Part shown: positions 1 through 8,035 of the stretch, one piece after another | Layout of the letters: each line of letters begins with the position of its first letter | Numbering within the stretch: position 1 is the stretch's first letter | From: CBDCYS01 sp965226245 | Lineage (GTDB): Bacteria > Acidobacteriota > Terriglobia > Bryobacterales > UBA6623 | Assembly (NCBI GenBank): GCA_965226245.1 | Contig: CBDDCL010000015.1 | Coordinates: forward strand, 6,634,001-6,698,000 | Length of the DNA: 64,000 nucleotides | Reading direction: 5' to 3' | Position numbers and translations under genes: made by a program | Notes under the pieces: generated by a model | Told to the model about the DNA's origin: nothing | Database searches by the model: none | Seen by the model: only the letters and a program-made list of their open reading frames with translations

Positions 1-292
1 CCGCTGCAAGTGTCGGTTGCTTCCCGGCTGGTGCGGCCTTCCCCGTATCTCAGGCGGGCCGGCGTCCGCGATTTTCCTTTCGAGGCCTGCTCAAGCTTAC
101 TGCGCGTTACGGCCTGCCAGATCGCTCGGCCAGCTTCCTCTGGACTTTGTCACGAGGCTTCCGCCCGGCCAGTTACCCGACGCGCCGCTCGTCAGCTTCC
201 ACGCTTACCGAACGCTTACCGACAACTACATGGGTGGGCTCCTTCCTCCCACAGGGTGTCCGCGCCGAAAAGGAGCACTGAGAAACACGGGC
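1..292. other. Unexplained left edge
   Basis: No gene is supported here. Two overlapping plus-strand frames are open but both are basic and low in sequence logic, and neither has a ribosome-binding site. The block stops at the inverted repeat beginning at 293. It may be non-coding mobile-element or intron sequence cut by the window edge; this is a guess. Confidence 0.3.
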
Positions 293-383
293 TAGGAGTC
301 TGTTCCACAGAAATCTTCGGTACCACATATAGACAAACCTAGATTTCTTGGGAATTATATACGAAAGTGGCGAAAACGATGAA

Positions 384-587
384 TCAGCGAGACTTGGGCG
401 GCATCACCTGACGCACGCGAACCGGGCGCACCAAAGCCTTGATCGCATCCTCTAACGTCCCCTTGAGGCGCAAGTCCTCGCGTAGCTCCTTCACGGACGG
501 TTGGTAGTCCGTGTGGGGTACGTCCACAATGGGGGGCTTGGGCTGATTCTTCGGCATATCTCGTTTCGGGTCGAGCATGGCTTTCAT
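384..587 (-). CDS. Small IS1595 passenger protein (67 aa)
   Basis: A short charged protein with a proline-rich N-terminal third (KNQPKPPIVDVPHTDY) and a helical C-terminal half containing a LREDLRLKGTLEDAIKAL stretch. A strong Shine-Dalgarno run (GGGAGGG) ends just upstream of the ATG at 587. It is the most distal of three small ORFs downstream of the transposase inside the element. I recognise the general pattern of small proteins carried by IS1595-type elements but not a function. A role in transposition control or in host fitness is possible and unproven. Confidence 0.6.
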   Translation of the reverse strand: MKAMLDPKRDMPKNQPKPPIVDVPHTDYQPSVKELREDLRLKGTLEDAIKALVRPVRVRQVMPPKSR

Positions 588-632
588 GTTCCCTCCCTTC
601 CAAGGTGTACTAAGAGCTTCAGGGCTTCAAGT

Positions 633-794
633 TCATCGGGGAAGTTCCCGATCAACAAATTTCCACTCTATTCTTCGGGGGTCAGAATGTATGATCATGA
701 TCCATGTGTCCCCCGATACTGTATCCAAGAGTATTTTATCGCTGCTTGAAAGTTCTACAATCTGAAAACTGGCAACCATCTTCTCTTCTTTCAT
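633..794 (-). CDS. Small IS1595 passenger protein (53 aa), putative
   Basis: The frame is open further upstream, but the ATG at 794 is preferred because it has an AGGA motif upstream and removes a compositionally different N-terminus. The product has alternating hydrophobic and charged residues (SFQIVELSSSDKILLDTVSG, then DTWIMIIHSD) that look like two or three beta-hairpins, similar to small proteins showing a value alongside a bound ligand or partner. No family is identified. It lies between the two other passenger ORFs, all on the same strand as the transposase, so it could be co-transcribed with it. Confidence 0.4.
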   Translation of the reverse strand: MKEEKMVASFQIVELSSSDKILLDTVSGDTWIMIIHSDPRRIEWKFVDRELPR

Positions 795-853
795 TTTTGG
801 GGTTTTCCTTATCGGGGGGATTGTTGCAGTGCCTTCTTGAAGCCCACGCACTT

Positions 854-1267
854 TCACCCCGCCAGTGGCCATAACAGCGGCTCAAGAACCCGACGAATCA
901 CCTGCCAACGAAGGAACTCTCCCTTGCCGTCGATTTGGTAGCGGCACTCGCCATCGTCATTTAGTGTAAGGGTTAACTCCGTCTTTTTGTTGACCAGGAT
1001 GCAGTCTTTTTCTTCGTCAAGGGTGAAGCTTACCTTTGCCTCTTGCTTCTGGTTGCAACCCCGCTGAACTGAGCATTCATTTTCGTCAAGGGTGAATTTT
1101 TCATTGTGATAGGAAAACGACAGGGCAGACCCCCTCGACAACAGTTTTCCCCGTTCAGCTACGAAAGATTCCAAGTCGCTCTTCAGATTGACAAACTCTT
1201 TGTACACTGAGCACTTGTGACGGGCCTTGACCCAGTTGAAGTCATGCGACGATTTATCACCGGACAT
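854..1267 (-). CDS. IS1595 passenger protein of unknown function (137 aa)
   Basis: It begins 21 bp after the transposase stop on the same strand, so the two are probably co-transcribed. The N-terminal 40 residues are predicted helical (DFNWVKARHKCSVYKEFVNL), and the rest is a beta-rich domain with many Asp, Glu and Lys residues. Two cysteine-containing segments (ENECSVQRGCNQ and KDCILVN) are present. There is no signal peptide or membrane segment. I recognise it as the type of small protein seen next to IS1595 transposases but cannot assign an activity. Its position within the inverted repeats shows that it moves with the element. Confidence 0.7.
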   Translation of the reverse strand: MSGDKSSHDFNWVKARHKCSVYKEFVNLKSDLESFVAERGKLLSRGSALSFSYHNEKFTLDENECSVQRGCNQKQEAKVSFTLDEEKDCILVNKKTELTLTLNDDGECRYQIDGKGEFLRWQVIRRVLEPLLWPLAG

Positions 1268-1288
1268 GTAGATATTCTCCCAGCGCCA

Positions 1289-2260
1289 TTACGCCCGTGT
1301 ACCAGAAGCCAAGCCGTTACTCGCGATCAGCGTCCGGTATCGTAGCCGCTTACCCTCCATGCCGCTCTGAAGGGTTCCAAGCTGGTCAATGGTGTCTTGT
1401 TCGCGGAGGTTGTGGCGACCCGCGAACTCTTGCACGTAGCGGTCCAGGTGTTTAGGCGAGAGCTTGTGGAACGTGCCTTTATGCGCTCTCTTCAACATGG
1501 ACCATAGCGACTCGATGCCGTTGGTGTGTACGTCTCCCCTGACGTACTCGGAGAGCGAGTGTTTGACCGTGGCATGGTCGAACGGGAGCGAGTGATAGGC
1601 CCCCGCATCGTCGGTGTAGACCTTCGCGCCTGGTTGTGCGTGTTCGATGACGAAACCTTTCAGTGTGTCGCTGTCAGTGGACGTGACAACTTGGGCGGCG
1701 ACTTGCTTGGTCGCCCTGTCTTTCGCGCCAACAACGGCGGTTTTCCCGACCGGCCCACGCCCGTCCAGTTCCTTGCGCTTGGCCTTGGGCATATTGCGCC
1801 GCTTCCCGCCCACGTAGGTCTCGTCCACTTCGACCGGACCTGCGAACAGCATACCATCCTGCGACAAGGCTGCACGCAACCTGTGGGCAAGAAACCAAGA
1901 AGTTTTCTGCGTTACGCCGATGTCTCGATGGAGCTTCATACTGGACACGCTCTTGAGACTCGTCATCAGAAGAAAGGCCCCGATGAGCCAGTCCTGATAG
2001 CCAACCTTAGCGCATTCCATCACGGTGCCGGTCTTCACGCTGAACTTCTTCCCGCACTCCTTCTCGCGGCAGCGATAGGGCATGGTTTTGTGCTTGCATC
2101 CCGACTGCACATTGACCGACCCGCAGATAGGGCAGCACATTCCGTTCGGCCACCGCTGCTTGATGAACCACTGCTCTGCCGTCTCGTCGTCGGGGAACAT
2201 CTTCAGCATCTTCTTGAGCGTGATGCCCTTCCGGTACGCCTTTCCTGGTGCCTTAGCCAT
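1289..2260 (-). CDS. IS1595-family DDE transposase
   Basis: This 323-residue protein carries the family's two parts. First is an N-terminal zinc-ribbon, with cysteines in CCPICG and, about 20 residues on, in CREKECGKKF, for DNA binding. Second is a C-terminal DDE_Tnp_IS1595 catalytic domain. The acidic residues are visible in VDETYVGG, in YTDDAG and in NGIESLWSMLKR. Length and motif order match a complete enzyme. The start ATG at 2260 lies 36 bp inside the right inverted repeat. It catalyses excision and insertion of the element through its inverted repeats, generating 8-bp duplications. No frameshift or lost catalytic residue is visible. Confidence 0.95.
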   Translation of the reverse strand: MAKAPGKAYRKGITLKKMLKMFPDDETAEQWFIKQRWPNGMCCPICGSVNVQSGCKHKTMPYRCREKECGKKFSVKTGTVMECAKVGYQDWLIGAFLLMTSLKSVSSMKLHRDIGVTQKTSWFLAHRLRAALSQDGMLFAGPVEVDETYVGGKRRNMPKAKRKELDGRGPVGKTAVVGAKDRATKQVAAQVVTSTDSDTLKGFVIEHAQPGAKVYTDDAGAYHSLPFDHATVKHSLSEYVRGDVHTNGIESLWSMLKRAHKGTFHKLSPKHLDRYVQEFAGRHNLREQDTIDQLGTLQSGMEGKRLRYRTLIASNGLASGTRA

Positions 2261-2386
2261 GACTACATCTTACCGCAAAGTGGCGTAAGAGTCAAGCGTT
2301 TTCGCCACTTTCGTATATAATTCCCGATTTCTTCGCACAAGATGTCGTAGCCCAAAAGGCCAATTTTTGTTCTGTGAGACAGACTC

Positions 2387-3094
2387 CTAATCCGACCGGA
2401 ACGAGACCGGCTGAGATGCTGGAGCGGCCTCGGGTTGCGGTGTTTGTTGAGCGGACAGATCGGGAGCTTCCTCGATCGCTCGCTCGCAGGCGAGGCGCAG
2501 ACCGTGCAACGCCAGCTCGAAGCGGTCACGGATCCCGGTCTTTTCGAAGATATGCATCAGGTGGATCTTGACCGTTCCCGTGGCTATGTTGAGAGCCTCG
2601 CCGATCTCCCTGTTCTTCAAACCTTTGGCGACCAAAGCGGCAACTTCCTGTTCGCGGGGTGTCAAGGGCCGGTTGCGCGGCCGGCCCAGCGGGGAATCCT
2701 TGCTGAGAAACAGATTCTCGGTCCACAATTGCTTGCGAGAGACCTCCCGCAAACATTCCAGCAAGGCGCTCGTCGAGGACGTTTTCTTGACGATGCCGCG
2801 CGCCCCCGCCCTCAGGGCGCGAAAGCATTCGACATCCGAAATCGCCGCCGCCCAGACGACGACTTCCGTCTGGGGAGAGTTCCGAGGAACCTGCTCCACC
2901 CACTCGATCAACTTGTGCATTCCGAAGCCGCGGTCGACAACAACTATCGTCGGCCGGTGTCTCTCGATTTCTAAACTCGCCTCTTCCAATGAGGCGACGG
3001 CGCTCACGAACTCAATGTCTTCGCACGCCTCGAGAACCGACCTAAGTCCCTCCTGAAGGATCGGCTGGGGGTCCGATAGGCACACGGAGATCAT
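2387..3094 (-). CDS. NarL/FixJ-type response regulator
   Basis: A receiver domain (about residues 1-120) carries the phosphoacceptor aspartate in IVVVDRG and the conserved lysine in IVKKTS. A LuxR-type helix-turn-helix (about 145-205) contains LTPREQEVAALVAKGLKNRE and TGTVKIHLMHIFEK. The family binds DNA as a dimer once phosphorylated; no partner kinase is in the window. It is transcribed away from the Flp pilin genes across a ~380-bp gap and is a natural candidate regulator of the Tad locus. The TAG stop is formed by the first bases of the hairpin element at 2370-2389, so the Pro/Gln-rich C-terminal tail may have been trimmed. Confidence 0.92.
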   Translation of the reverse strand: MISVCLSDPQPILQEGLRSVLEACEDIEFVSAVASLEEASLEIERHRPTIVVVDRGFGMHKLIEWVEQVPRNSPQTEVVVWAAAISDVECFRALRAGARGIVKKTSSTSALLECLREVSRKQLWTENLFLSKDSPLGRPRNRPLTPREQEVAALVAKGLKNREIGEALNIATGTVKIHLMHIFEKTGIRDRFELALHGLRLACERAIEEAPDLSAQQTPQPEAAPASQPVSFRSD

Positions 3095-3474
3095 CGGCGG
3101 CTATCCTCCTGGGCACACTGGGGGACAAGAGTTTTCCAATGGACTACCATCCTGAATGTTCGATCGTCATTCGAGGCAAATTCCTACACTCGCCCCGGCG
3201 ACAAAGTGGAAGTTGGCGTTGAGGGTCTCTCCCCGCCGTTCGCCGAACCCTATTGCGGGCGAGATTCCGTCAAAGCTTCGCTGAGCGAAAACTTCGCTGG
3301 ATTAACATTCAAGACTCCCCAATTGTCGGCCGATATGTTGGGAAGCAACCAAATGTCGTCCCTGGCAAGCGCCGAGCGGGTTGCCGGCTCCAAGGCTCCA
3401 AGCGGCGGGTCGAGGGATTACTTCATCGGTTGTCAATCTACAGCATCGAAAACGAGAACTGAGGGAATCCATAG
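3095..3474. promoter_or_regulatory. Divergent intergenic region, regulator / flp
   Basis: This non-coding stretch separates the minus-strand response regulator from the first pilin gene. It should hold both promoters. I could not define -10/-35 boxes or an operator with confidence. A plus-strand frame runs through it but has no family likeness or ribosome-binding site. Confidence 0.5.
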
Positions 3475-3672
3475 ATGAAAAATAAATTCAAATTACTGCT
3501 TCATAAGATTCGTCTTTTGGCAGAGGACAGCGAAGGTCAGGATCTGGTGGAATACGCGCTGTTGGCCGGATTCGTAGCCGTCGCCGCGGGCGCATTGCTG
3601 CCTGGCATCAGCGACAGCATCAGCGTCATCTTTTCCAAGATGGCCAGCGTTCTATCGACCGCTGCCAGCTAG
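3475..3672 (+). CDS. Flp-family type IVb pilin 1
   Basis: This 65-residue prepilin has a basic N-terminal leader ending in glycine. The mature chain then begins QDLVEYALLAGFVAVAAG, with glutamate at position +5 followed by tyrosine. That is the Flp-pilin signature recognised by a prepilin peptidase of the CpaA/TadV class. A single hydrophobic helix forms the fibre core. It is the first gene of the Tad locus and lies about 100 bp before a second pilin, with a GC-rich hairpin in between. The peptidase needed for processing is not in this window. Confidence 0.93.
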   Translation: MKNKFKLLLHKIRLLAEDSEGQDLVEYALLAGFVAVAAGALLPGISDSISVIFSKMASVLSTAAS

Positions 3673-3701
3673 GCGCGGTCAACCTAATGTTTTTGAGCGA
3701 T

Positions 3702-3730
3702 GCCGCCGCGGCGCTCCATGCCGCGGCGGC
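3702..3730 (+). promoter_or_regulatory. GC-rich hairpin between the two pilin genes
   Basis: A perfect 11-bp stem (GCCGCCGCGGC paired with GCCGCGGCGGC) surrounds a 7-nt loop. There is no following T-run, so it is not a standard intrinsic terminator. In this position it could stabilise the upstream pilin mRNA or attenuate downstream expression; that role is inferred. Confidence 0.6.
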
Positions 3731-3770
3731 CGCGCTCAGCCGTCACCATCCATGACATGAGGCAGGGCAC

Positions 3771-3977
3771 ATGTTCTTATTTGCTGTTAATTTCACGATC
3801 ACCAGGATCCGAAGGCTTGCTATTTGGCGGGACAGGCGGGGACAGGACTTCGTCGAGTACGCGCTGCTGGCGGGACTGGTAGCTGTAGCTTCCGTCCTAT
3901 TCCTGCCGGGCATGTCGGAGAGTATGTCGCAGATCTATTCCCGCCTGGCCAATAAGTTGGTTCAAGCTTCGGTGTAG
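3771..3977 (+). CDS. Flp-family type IVb pilin 2
   Basis: A 68-residue prepilin with a basic leader (RRLAIWRDRRG) and a mature start QDFVEYALLAGLVAVAS, with Glu at +5 and Tyr at +6. It parallels pilin 1 but has a longer, more hydrophobic pre-leader. It is encoded on the same strand, just after the inter-pilin hairpin. The two copies could be major and minor pilins, or recent paralogues. A GAGGCAGGG stretch upstream of the ATG may serve as ribosome-binding site. Confidence 0.9.
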   Translation: MFLFAVNFTITRIRRLAIWRDRRGQDFVEYALLAGLVAVASVLFLPGMSESMSQIYSRLANKLVQASV

Positions 3978-4344
3978 ATCCCGGCCGAGCCCGCGCCGCA
4001 CTCGCCAAGCAGCGCTCAGACGCCGTGCCTGGAATCCAGCGCGGCGCCTAGCCGCGATCCCGAGGTTGAGCCGGCTCTTTATGAAGCCCGCGCGAGGCCC
4101 CAACTCCAACGGCCGGCCGGCCGCACCCTGACCTGGTTCGCCCGATCCGTGCCCGTCGCCCTGCTGACTCGGTCGATCCTCCCGCCGCTAGCGCGTGAAA
4201 TTTCGTGTTCATGCCGGCAGAGTTCAACCCGCTCGCCGCATTTTCTCATCCCGCCTGTTTTCCTTTGCTGAAGCCCGGCGGTTTCTCCTTCTCCTCCGAC
4301 GATAATCCTAAAACTCACCCCTCATCGAGCCGATAAAACATACG
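3978..4344. other. Intergenic stretch before cpaB
   Basis: No gene is supported across these ~370 bp. A minus-strand frame is open but has no recognisable features. The stretch could contain a secondary promoter for the assembly genes; none was identified by eye. Confidence 0.4.
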
Positions 4345-5208
4345 ATGAACTCACGAGTCGTATTAGCCCTAGCAATCTCCGCCGGAATGGCTCTCTTGGT
4401 CACCGGCATCTTCTATCAGGTGGCGGTCCGCGGCCGAGACAACCCCGTGCAGCAGGTGGAAATGCGGGAGATCGTCGTCGCCGGCCAAGATCTGGAAATT
4501 GGCGCGGCGATCGAGGCTCCCAATCTCAAATTGGAGCTGTGGCCCAGCAACAAGGTTCCGGAAGGAGCCTTCGAAGTGGTCGAGGACGTTGTGGACAGGG
4601 TCACGATCAGCCGCATCTTGATCAACGAGCCCGTCTCCGGGCGGCGGCTGGCTCCGGCCGGCTCCGGCGTCGGTCTCTCACCGAAAGTGCCTCCCGGCAT
4701 GCGAGCGATGGCCTTGCGCGTCGACGATGTCAACGGCGTGGCCGGCTTTGTATTGCCCGAGGCGCGAGTCGACGTGCTGCTGACCGGCACGCCGGTGGGA
4801 CGTGAGGACATTGGCCGCCTTACGAAAACCATACTCAGTCATATCAAAGTCATCTCGGCGGGCGAGCATCTGGCTCCTGACGCGTCCGGGCGCCCGAAAA
4901 GGGTGCCCGTGGTGACCCTGCTGCTATCGCCTGAGCAAGCGGAATTGCTCACGCTGGCCCGCGCGGAAGGACAGATTCAACTCGTTCTTCGCAACTCCAT
5001 GGACGAGGACACGACGAAAACCGCGGGCGTTCGTCAACCGGAGCTATTCTCCATTGACTTCGAGCCTGCCCCCAAACCGCGCTCGGGACGCCCGGTGGCT
5101 CCTCGAGTGATTCGAGTCCAGGCGCCTCCCCGGCCCTCGCAAGAAGTGGAGGTCTATCGAGGGAATCAGAAGTCGGTGCAGTCGTTCGCCGCACGCGCGC
5201 GACCCTGA
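4345..5208 (+). CDS. Flp pilus assembly protein CpaB (RcpC)
   Basis: This 287-residue protein has one N-terminal membrane segment (VLALAISAGMALLVTGIFY). A SAF-type domain follows (about 40-110; VAGQDLEIGAAIEAPNLKLE and GRRLAPAGSG), then an RcpC/CpaB C-terminal domain (VPPGMRAMALRVDDVNGVAGF onward). In Tad systems CpaB is periplasmic and supports the outer-membrane secretin. The secretin gene cpaC/rcpA usually lies next to it but is absent here. The C-terminal 40 residues are proline- and arginine-rich and look disordered. It is followed after 81 bp by cpaE. Confidence 0.92.
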   Translation: MNSRVVLALAISAGMALLVTGIFYQVAVRGRDNPVQQVEMREIVVAGQDLEIGAAIEAPNLKLELWPSNKVPEGAFEVVEDVVDRVTISRILINEPVSGRRLAPAGSGVGLSPKVPPGMRAMALRVDDVNGVAGFVLPEARVDVLLTGTPVGREDIGRLTKTILSHIKVISAGEHLAPDASGRPKRVPVVTLLLSPEQAELLTLARAEGQIQLVLRNSMDEDTTKTAGVRQPELFSIDFEPAPKPRSGRPVAPRVIRVQAPPRPSQEVEVYRGNQKSVQSFAARARP

Positions 5209-5289
5209 TCTTGCCTGCGTGCCAAAGCGAACCGCGGGCCTCGCACTTGCCCCGCGGGCGGGTTTGACGGCCACCGCGAGAAGCAATGC

Positions 5290-6504
5290 GTGAACGAACC
5301 GACACCAGGCCCGGCGAAAAGTCTCGCAGCGATTCTGGTCTGTCCAGACCAGGATCTGGCTCAGCAGGTGACAGCCGCACTCCAGGGTCTCGATGGGCTC
5401 TCGATCGTCTCGTCGTATCTTGCTCAGCATCCCTCTAGCCACGAGCTGGCCGAAGGAGTCAGGCGGCTGCAGCCCGACGTCATCCTGATCGACGTCAGCT
5501 CCAGCCGCGACTCAGGCCTGCGGCTGATCGCGCAAGTGGCTGACTACTGGCCGAACATTTCCGCGGTAGGCATCAGCCGGGGCAACGAACCCGAATCCAT
5601 CCTGCAGTGCCTGCGAAGCGGAGCCAGCGAGTTTCTTAGTAGTCCGTTTTCGCATGATGACGCTCACCAGGCGGTCCAGCGCATACTGCGCCGGAAGACG
5701 GCCGAAGTGCCGGCACACACGGCCAAACAAGGGCGCCTGCTGACATTTGCGTCCGTTAAAGGAGGCGCCGGAAGCACCCTGATTGCAGGGAATACGGCCT
5801 GCCAGATCCAGCGCGCCACCAAGGGCCGCGTACTGCTGATCGACTGCAACCTGACCACCGGGCTGATTTCGTTTCTATTCAGGATCAATCACGCCTACAG
5901 CCTGACCGACGCTCTCAAGCACTCCAGCCAACTTGACCCGACGCTGTGGGGAGCGCTTGTCGCCAACCGCAACGGCATCGACATTCTGACCGCGCCCGAG
6001 CAGCCCGAAGTCGCCGTGATTGAGCCCTACGCGGTGCAAGAAATGCTCGAATACGTCCGTTCGGTTTATGACCACGTCCTTGCTGACCTTGGCGGCGTCT
6101 GGGGCGGCATCTCGCTGGCGGCATTGCCACTCGCGAATGGCATCCACCTGGTGTGTGGCAGCGATATGCCGTCACTGTACCTGATGCGCCGATCGATCCA
6201 AGTCCTGCAAGAGACGGGCTACAGCCCCGAGCAGCTTCGCATTCTCGTGAACCGCATCCAGAAACGGTCTGAGCTGAGCGTCGAAGATATGCAAAAGATT
6301 TTCCGCGCGCCGGTTCACACAACGTTCCCCGACGACACGGCCGGCGTCGACAAGGCCCTGCGCGACGGTGTTCCCCTGGCCGAGAACTCTGAGTTCGGGA
6401 AAAGCATTGGCCGCTTTGTCCAGGGTCTGCTGGCGCACGAAACCAAAGCGGCTCCCGAAGCAATGGGAGTCCGGGCGTTGAATGAACTTCTGAGCGGAAC
6501 CTAG
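5290..6504 (+). CDS. CpaE/TadZ-like ATPase with receiver-like domain
   Basis: Residues 1-130 form an atypical receiver domain (AAILVCPDQDLAQQ; VILIDVSSSRDSG). Residues about 145-400 form a ParA/MinD-type P-loop domain. The Walker A is KGGAGST, keeping the first signature lysine but lacking the lysine before the Ser/Thr, as is common in TadZ/CpaE. VLLIDCNLTTGL supplies the following acidic strand. The family localises the Tad machine at the pole. The start is a GTG at 5290; the nearby ATG at 5286 is out of frame. The gene is part of the co-directional Tad series. Confidence 0.9.
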   Translation: MNEPTPGPAKSLAAILVCPDQDLAQQVTAALQGLDGLSIVSSYLAQHPSSHELAEGVRRLQPDVILIDVSSSRDSGLRLIAQVADYWPNISAVGISRGNEPESILQCLRSGASEFLSSPFSHDDAHQAVQRILRRKTAEVPAHTAKQGRLLTFASVKGGAGSTLIAGNTACQIQRATKGRVLLIDCNLTTGLISFLFRINHAYSLTDALKHSSQLDPTLWGALVANRNGIDILTAPEQPEVAVIEPYAVQEMLEYVRSVYDHVLADLGGVWGGISLAALPLANGIHLVCGSDMPSLYLMRRSIQVLQETGYSPEQLRILVNRIQKRSELSVEDMQKIFRAPVHTTFPDDTAGVDKALRDGVPLAENSEFGKSIGRFVQGLLAHETKAAPEAMGVRALNELLSGT

Positions 6505-6582
6505 TCCGCTTTCATCCTTGGTGTTCAACGTTTGCGCGTTCCAGTCGATAAGTGAGGCGGGGTTTTTATCCCAGGAGGATTG

Positions 6583-7944
6583 ATGCCGGTCTTAGAATCG
6601 CCGCCCGCAGCACCCGCTATCCGAGAGCATCTGCAGCGTCCCGCCTCGCCTGTGCCAATTCATGGTCTGGGGCAACAACATCAAGATCTCAAGTTCACGC
6701 TCCACCGCAAGCTGCTGGACAAGATCAACCTCGACGCCCTGGCTTCGATTGAAACCCAGAAGCTGCGCAACGAGGTGCGCTCGGCCCTGACGCAACTGAT
6801 GGACGCCGAGCAGACCCTGCTCAGTGCGGTCGAGAGAAACCAAATTGTTTCCGAGGTCCTCGATGAAGTCTTCGGCCTGGGTCCGTTGGAACCGTTACTG
6901 CAGGACACTACGGTCAGCGACATCCTGGTCAACACGCACAACCAAGTGTACGTCGAACGGAGGGGCAAGCTGGAGCTGACCAATGTCACATTCAAGGACG
7001 ACGCGCATCTGTACCGTATCATTGACAAGATCGTTTCCGAGGTCGGCCGCCGCATTGACGAATCGTCCCCGATGGTGGACGCGCGCCTGAGCGACGGCTC
7101 CCGCGTCAACGCCATCATTCCTCCGCTCGCGGTCGACGGTCCGTTGCTCTCGATTCGCCGCTTTGGCAAGGACAAACTGCTGCCCGCGGACCTCGTTGAC
7201 CGCCAATCGATGACTCAAGAGATGCTGCAGTTGCTGGAGGCGTCGGTCAAAAGCCGCCTGAATATCATAGTGGCGGGGGGGACCGGTTCCGGTAAAACCA
7301 CCCTGCTCAACGCGCTGTCGGCCTTCATCTCGCCCAGAGAGCGTCTCGTCACCATCGAAGACGCCGCCGAACTGCAGCTCAAGCAGCCTCACCTGGCGCG
7401 CCTGGAAACGCGGCCGCCCAATATGGAAGGCACTGGCGCCATCCGCCAGCGGGAGCTGCTGATTAACGCTCTGCGCATGAGACCCGACCGCATCATCGTC
7501 GGGGAGTGCCGCAGTGAAGAAGCGCTCGACATGTTGCAGGCAATGAACACGGGGCACGATGGCTCGATGACGACCGTGCACGCCAACTCTCCCCGCGATG
7601 CGATCGCCCGCCTCGAGGTCATGGTCACCATGGCCACTTCGAACCTGAGCCTGGTTTCGATCCGCCACCAGATCTCATCCGCCGTGGATGTGATCGTTCA
7701 AACCGCCCGCTTGGGCGACGGCTCCCGCCGGGTCATGTGCATCACGGAAGTGGGCCACATGGAAGGCGACATTGTGACGCTGCAGGATTTGTTTGTCTTT
7801 GAGAAAAGAGGCATCTCGCCCGAAGGCCGCGTGCTAGGCCGCTTTGCCGCCACGGGGATTCGGCCGCGATTTTACGAAAAGGTGCTGGCTGCGGGAATTC
7901 GTCTTCCCACCGAGGTATTCGAGTCCGTGCTTGAGGTCGATTAG
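6583..7944 (+). CDS. Tad secretion ATPase CpaF (TadA)
   Basis: This 453-residue hexameric ATPase powers Flp assembly. The Walker A is GGTGSGKTTLLNAL. An acidic box follows in VTIEDAAELQL, then the Walker B region RPDRIIVGECRSEEALDMLQ and the His-box segment TGHDGSMTTVHANSP. The N-terminal ~110 residues are the variable helical part. ATG at 6583 is chosen over the adjoining TTG at 6580; AGGAGG lies 4 nt upstream. Length and motifs match a complete CpaF. It sits between cpaE and tadB in canonical order. Confidence 0.95.
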   Translation: MPVLESPPAAPAIREHLQRPASPVPIHGLGQQHQDLKFTLHRKLLDKINLDALASIETQKLRNEVRSALTQLMDAEQTLLSAVERNQIVSEVLDEVFGLGPLEPLLQDTTVSDILVNTHNQVYVERRGKLELTNVTFKDDAHLYRIIDKIVSEVGRRIDESSPMVDARLSDGSRVNAIIPPLAVDGPLLSIRRFGKDKLLPADLVDRQSMTQEMLQLLEASVKSRLNIIVAGGTGSGKTTLLNALSAFISPRERLVTIEDAAELQLKQPHLARLETRPPNMEGTGAIRQRELLINALRMRPDRIIVGECRSEEALDMLQAMNTGHDGSMTTVHANSPRDAIARLEVMVTMATSNLSLVSIRHQISSAVDVIVQTARLGDGSRRVMCITEVGHMEGDIVTLQDLFVFEKRGISPEGRVLGRFAATGIRPRFYEKVLAAGIRLPTEVFESVLEVD

Positions 7945-8035
7945 CTTTGTGTGAGCCCAGCGGACTCCAGCCTGCCATGCCCACGCGGGCCGCTGCGGGC
8001 CGAGCTGTTCCGGTTGGATATCTAAGGAGCGGACA

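Larger units (their letters stand above)
350..2325 (-). mobile_element. IS1595-family insertion sequence with passenger ORFs
   Basis: The ends are a 29-bp inverted repeat at 350-378 and 2297-2325, starting GGGAATTATA. They are flanked by the identical 8-bp direct repeat GATTTCTT at 342-349 and 2326-2333; 8-bp duplications are the known target signature of IS1595 elements. The transposase lies at the right end on the minus strand and three small minus-strand ORFs follow it. Intact ends, an intact transposase and perfect duplications suggest a recent insertion that may still be mobile. Passenger genes are known in some IS1595 subgroups. Confidence 0.93.
293..2389. mobile_element. Short hairpin/MITE-like element split by an IS
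   Basis: An imperfect 20-bp inverted repeat (18/20) has its arms at 293-312 and 2370-2389, outside the IS1595 insertion. Without the IS and one target duplication the element is about 113 bp. Both arms start with TA followed by GGAGTCTGT, so a TA target duplication of Tc1/IS630 type is possible. The right arm supplies the stop codon of the neighbouring response regulator. A simple hairpin or terminator is an alternative reading. Confidence 0.5.

Noticed and set aside
3206..3478. Open plus-strand frame of 90 codons ahead of the first pilin gene
   Set aside because: No ribosome-binding site, no family likeness, and it occupies the divergent promoter region of the Tad locus.
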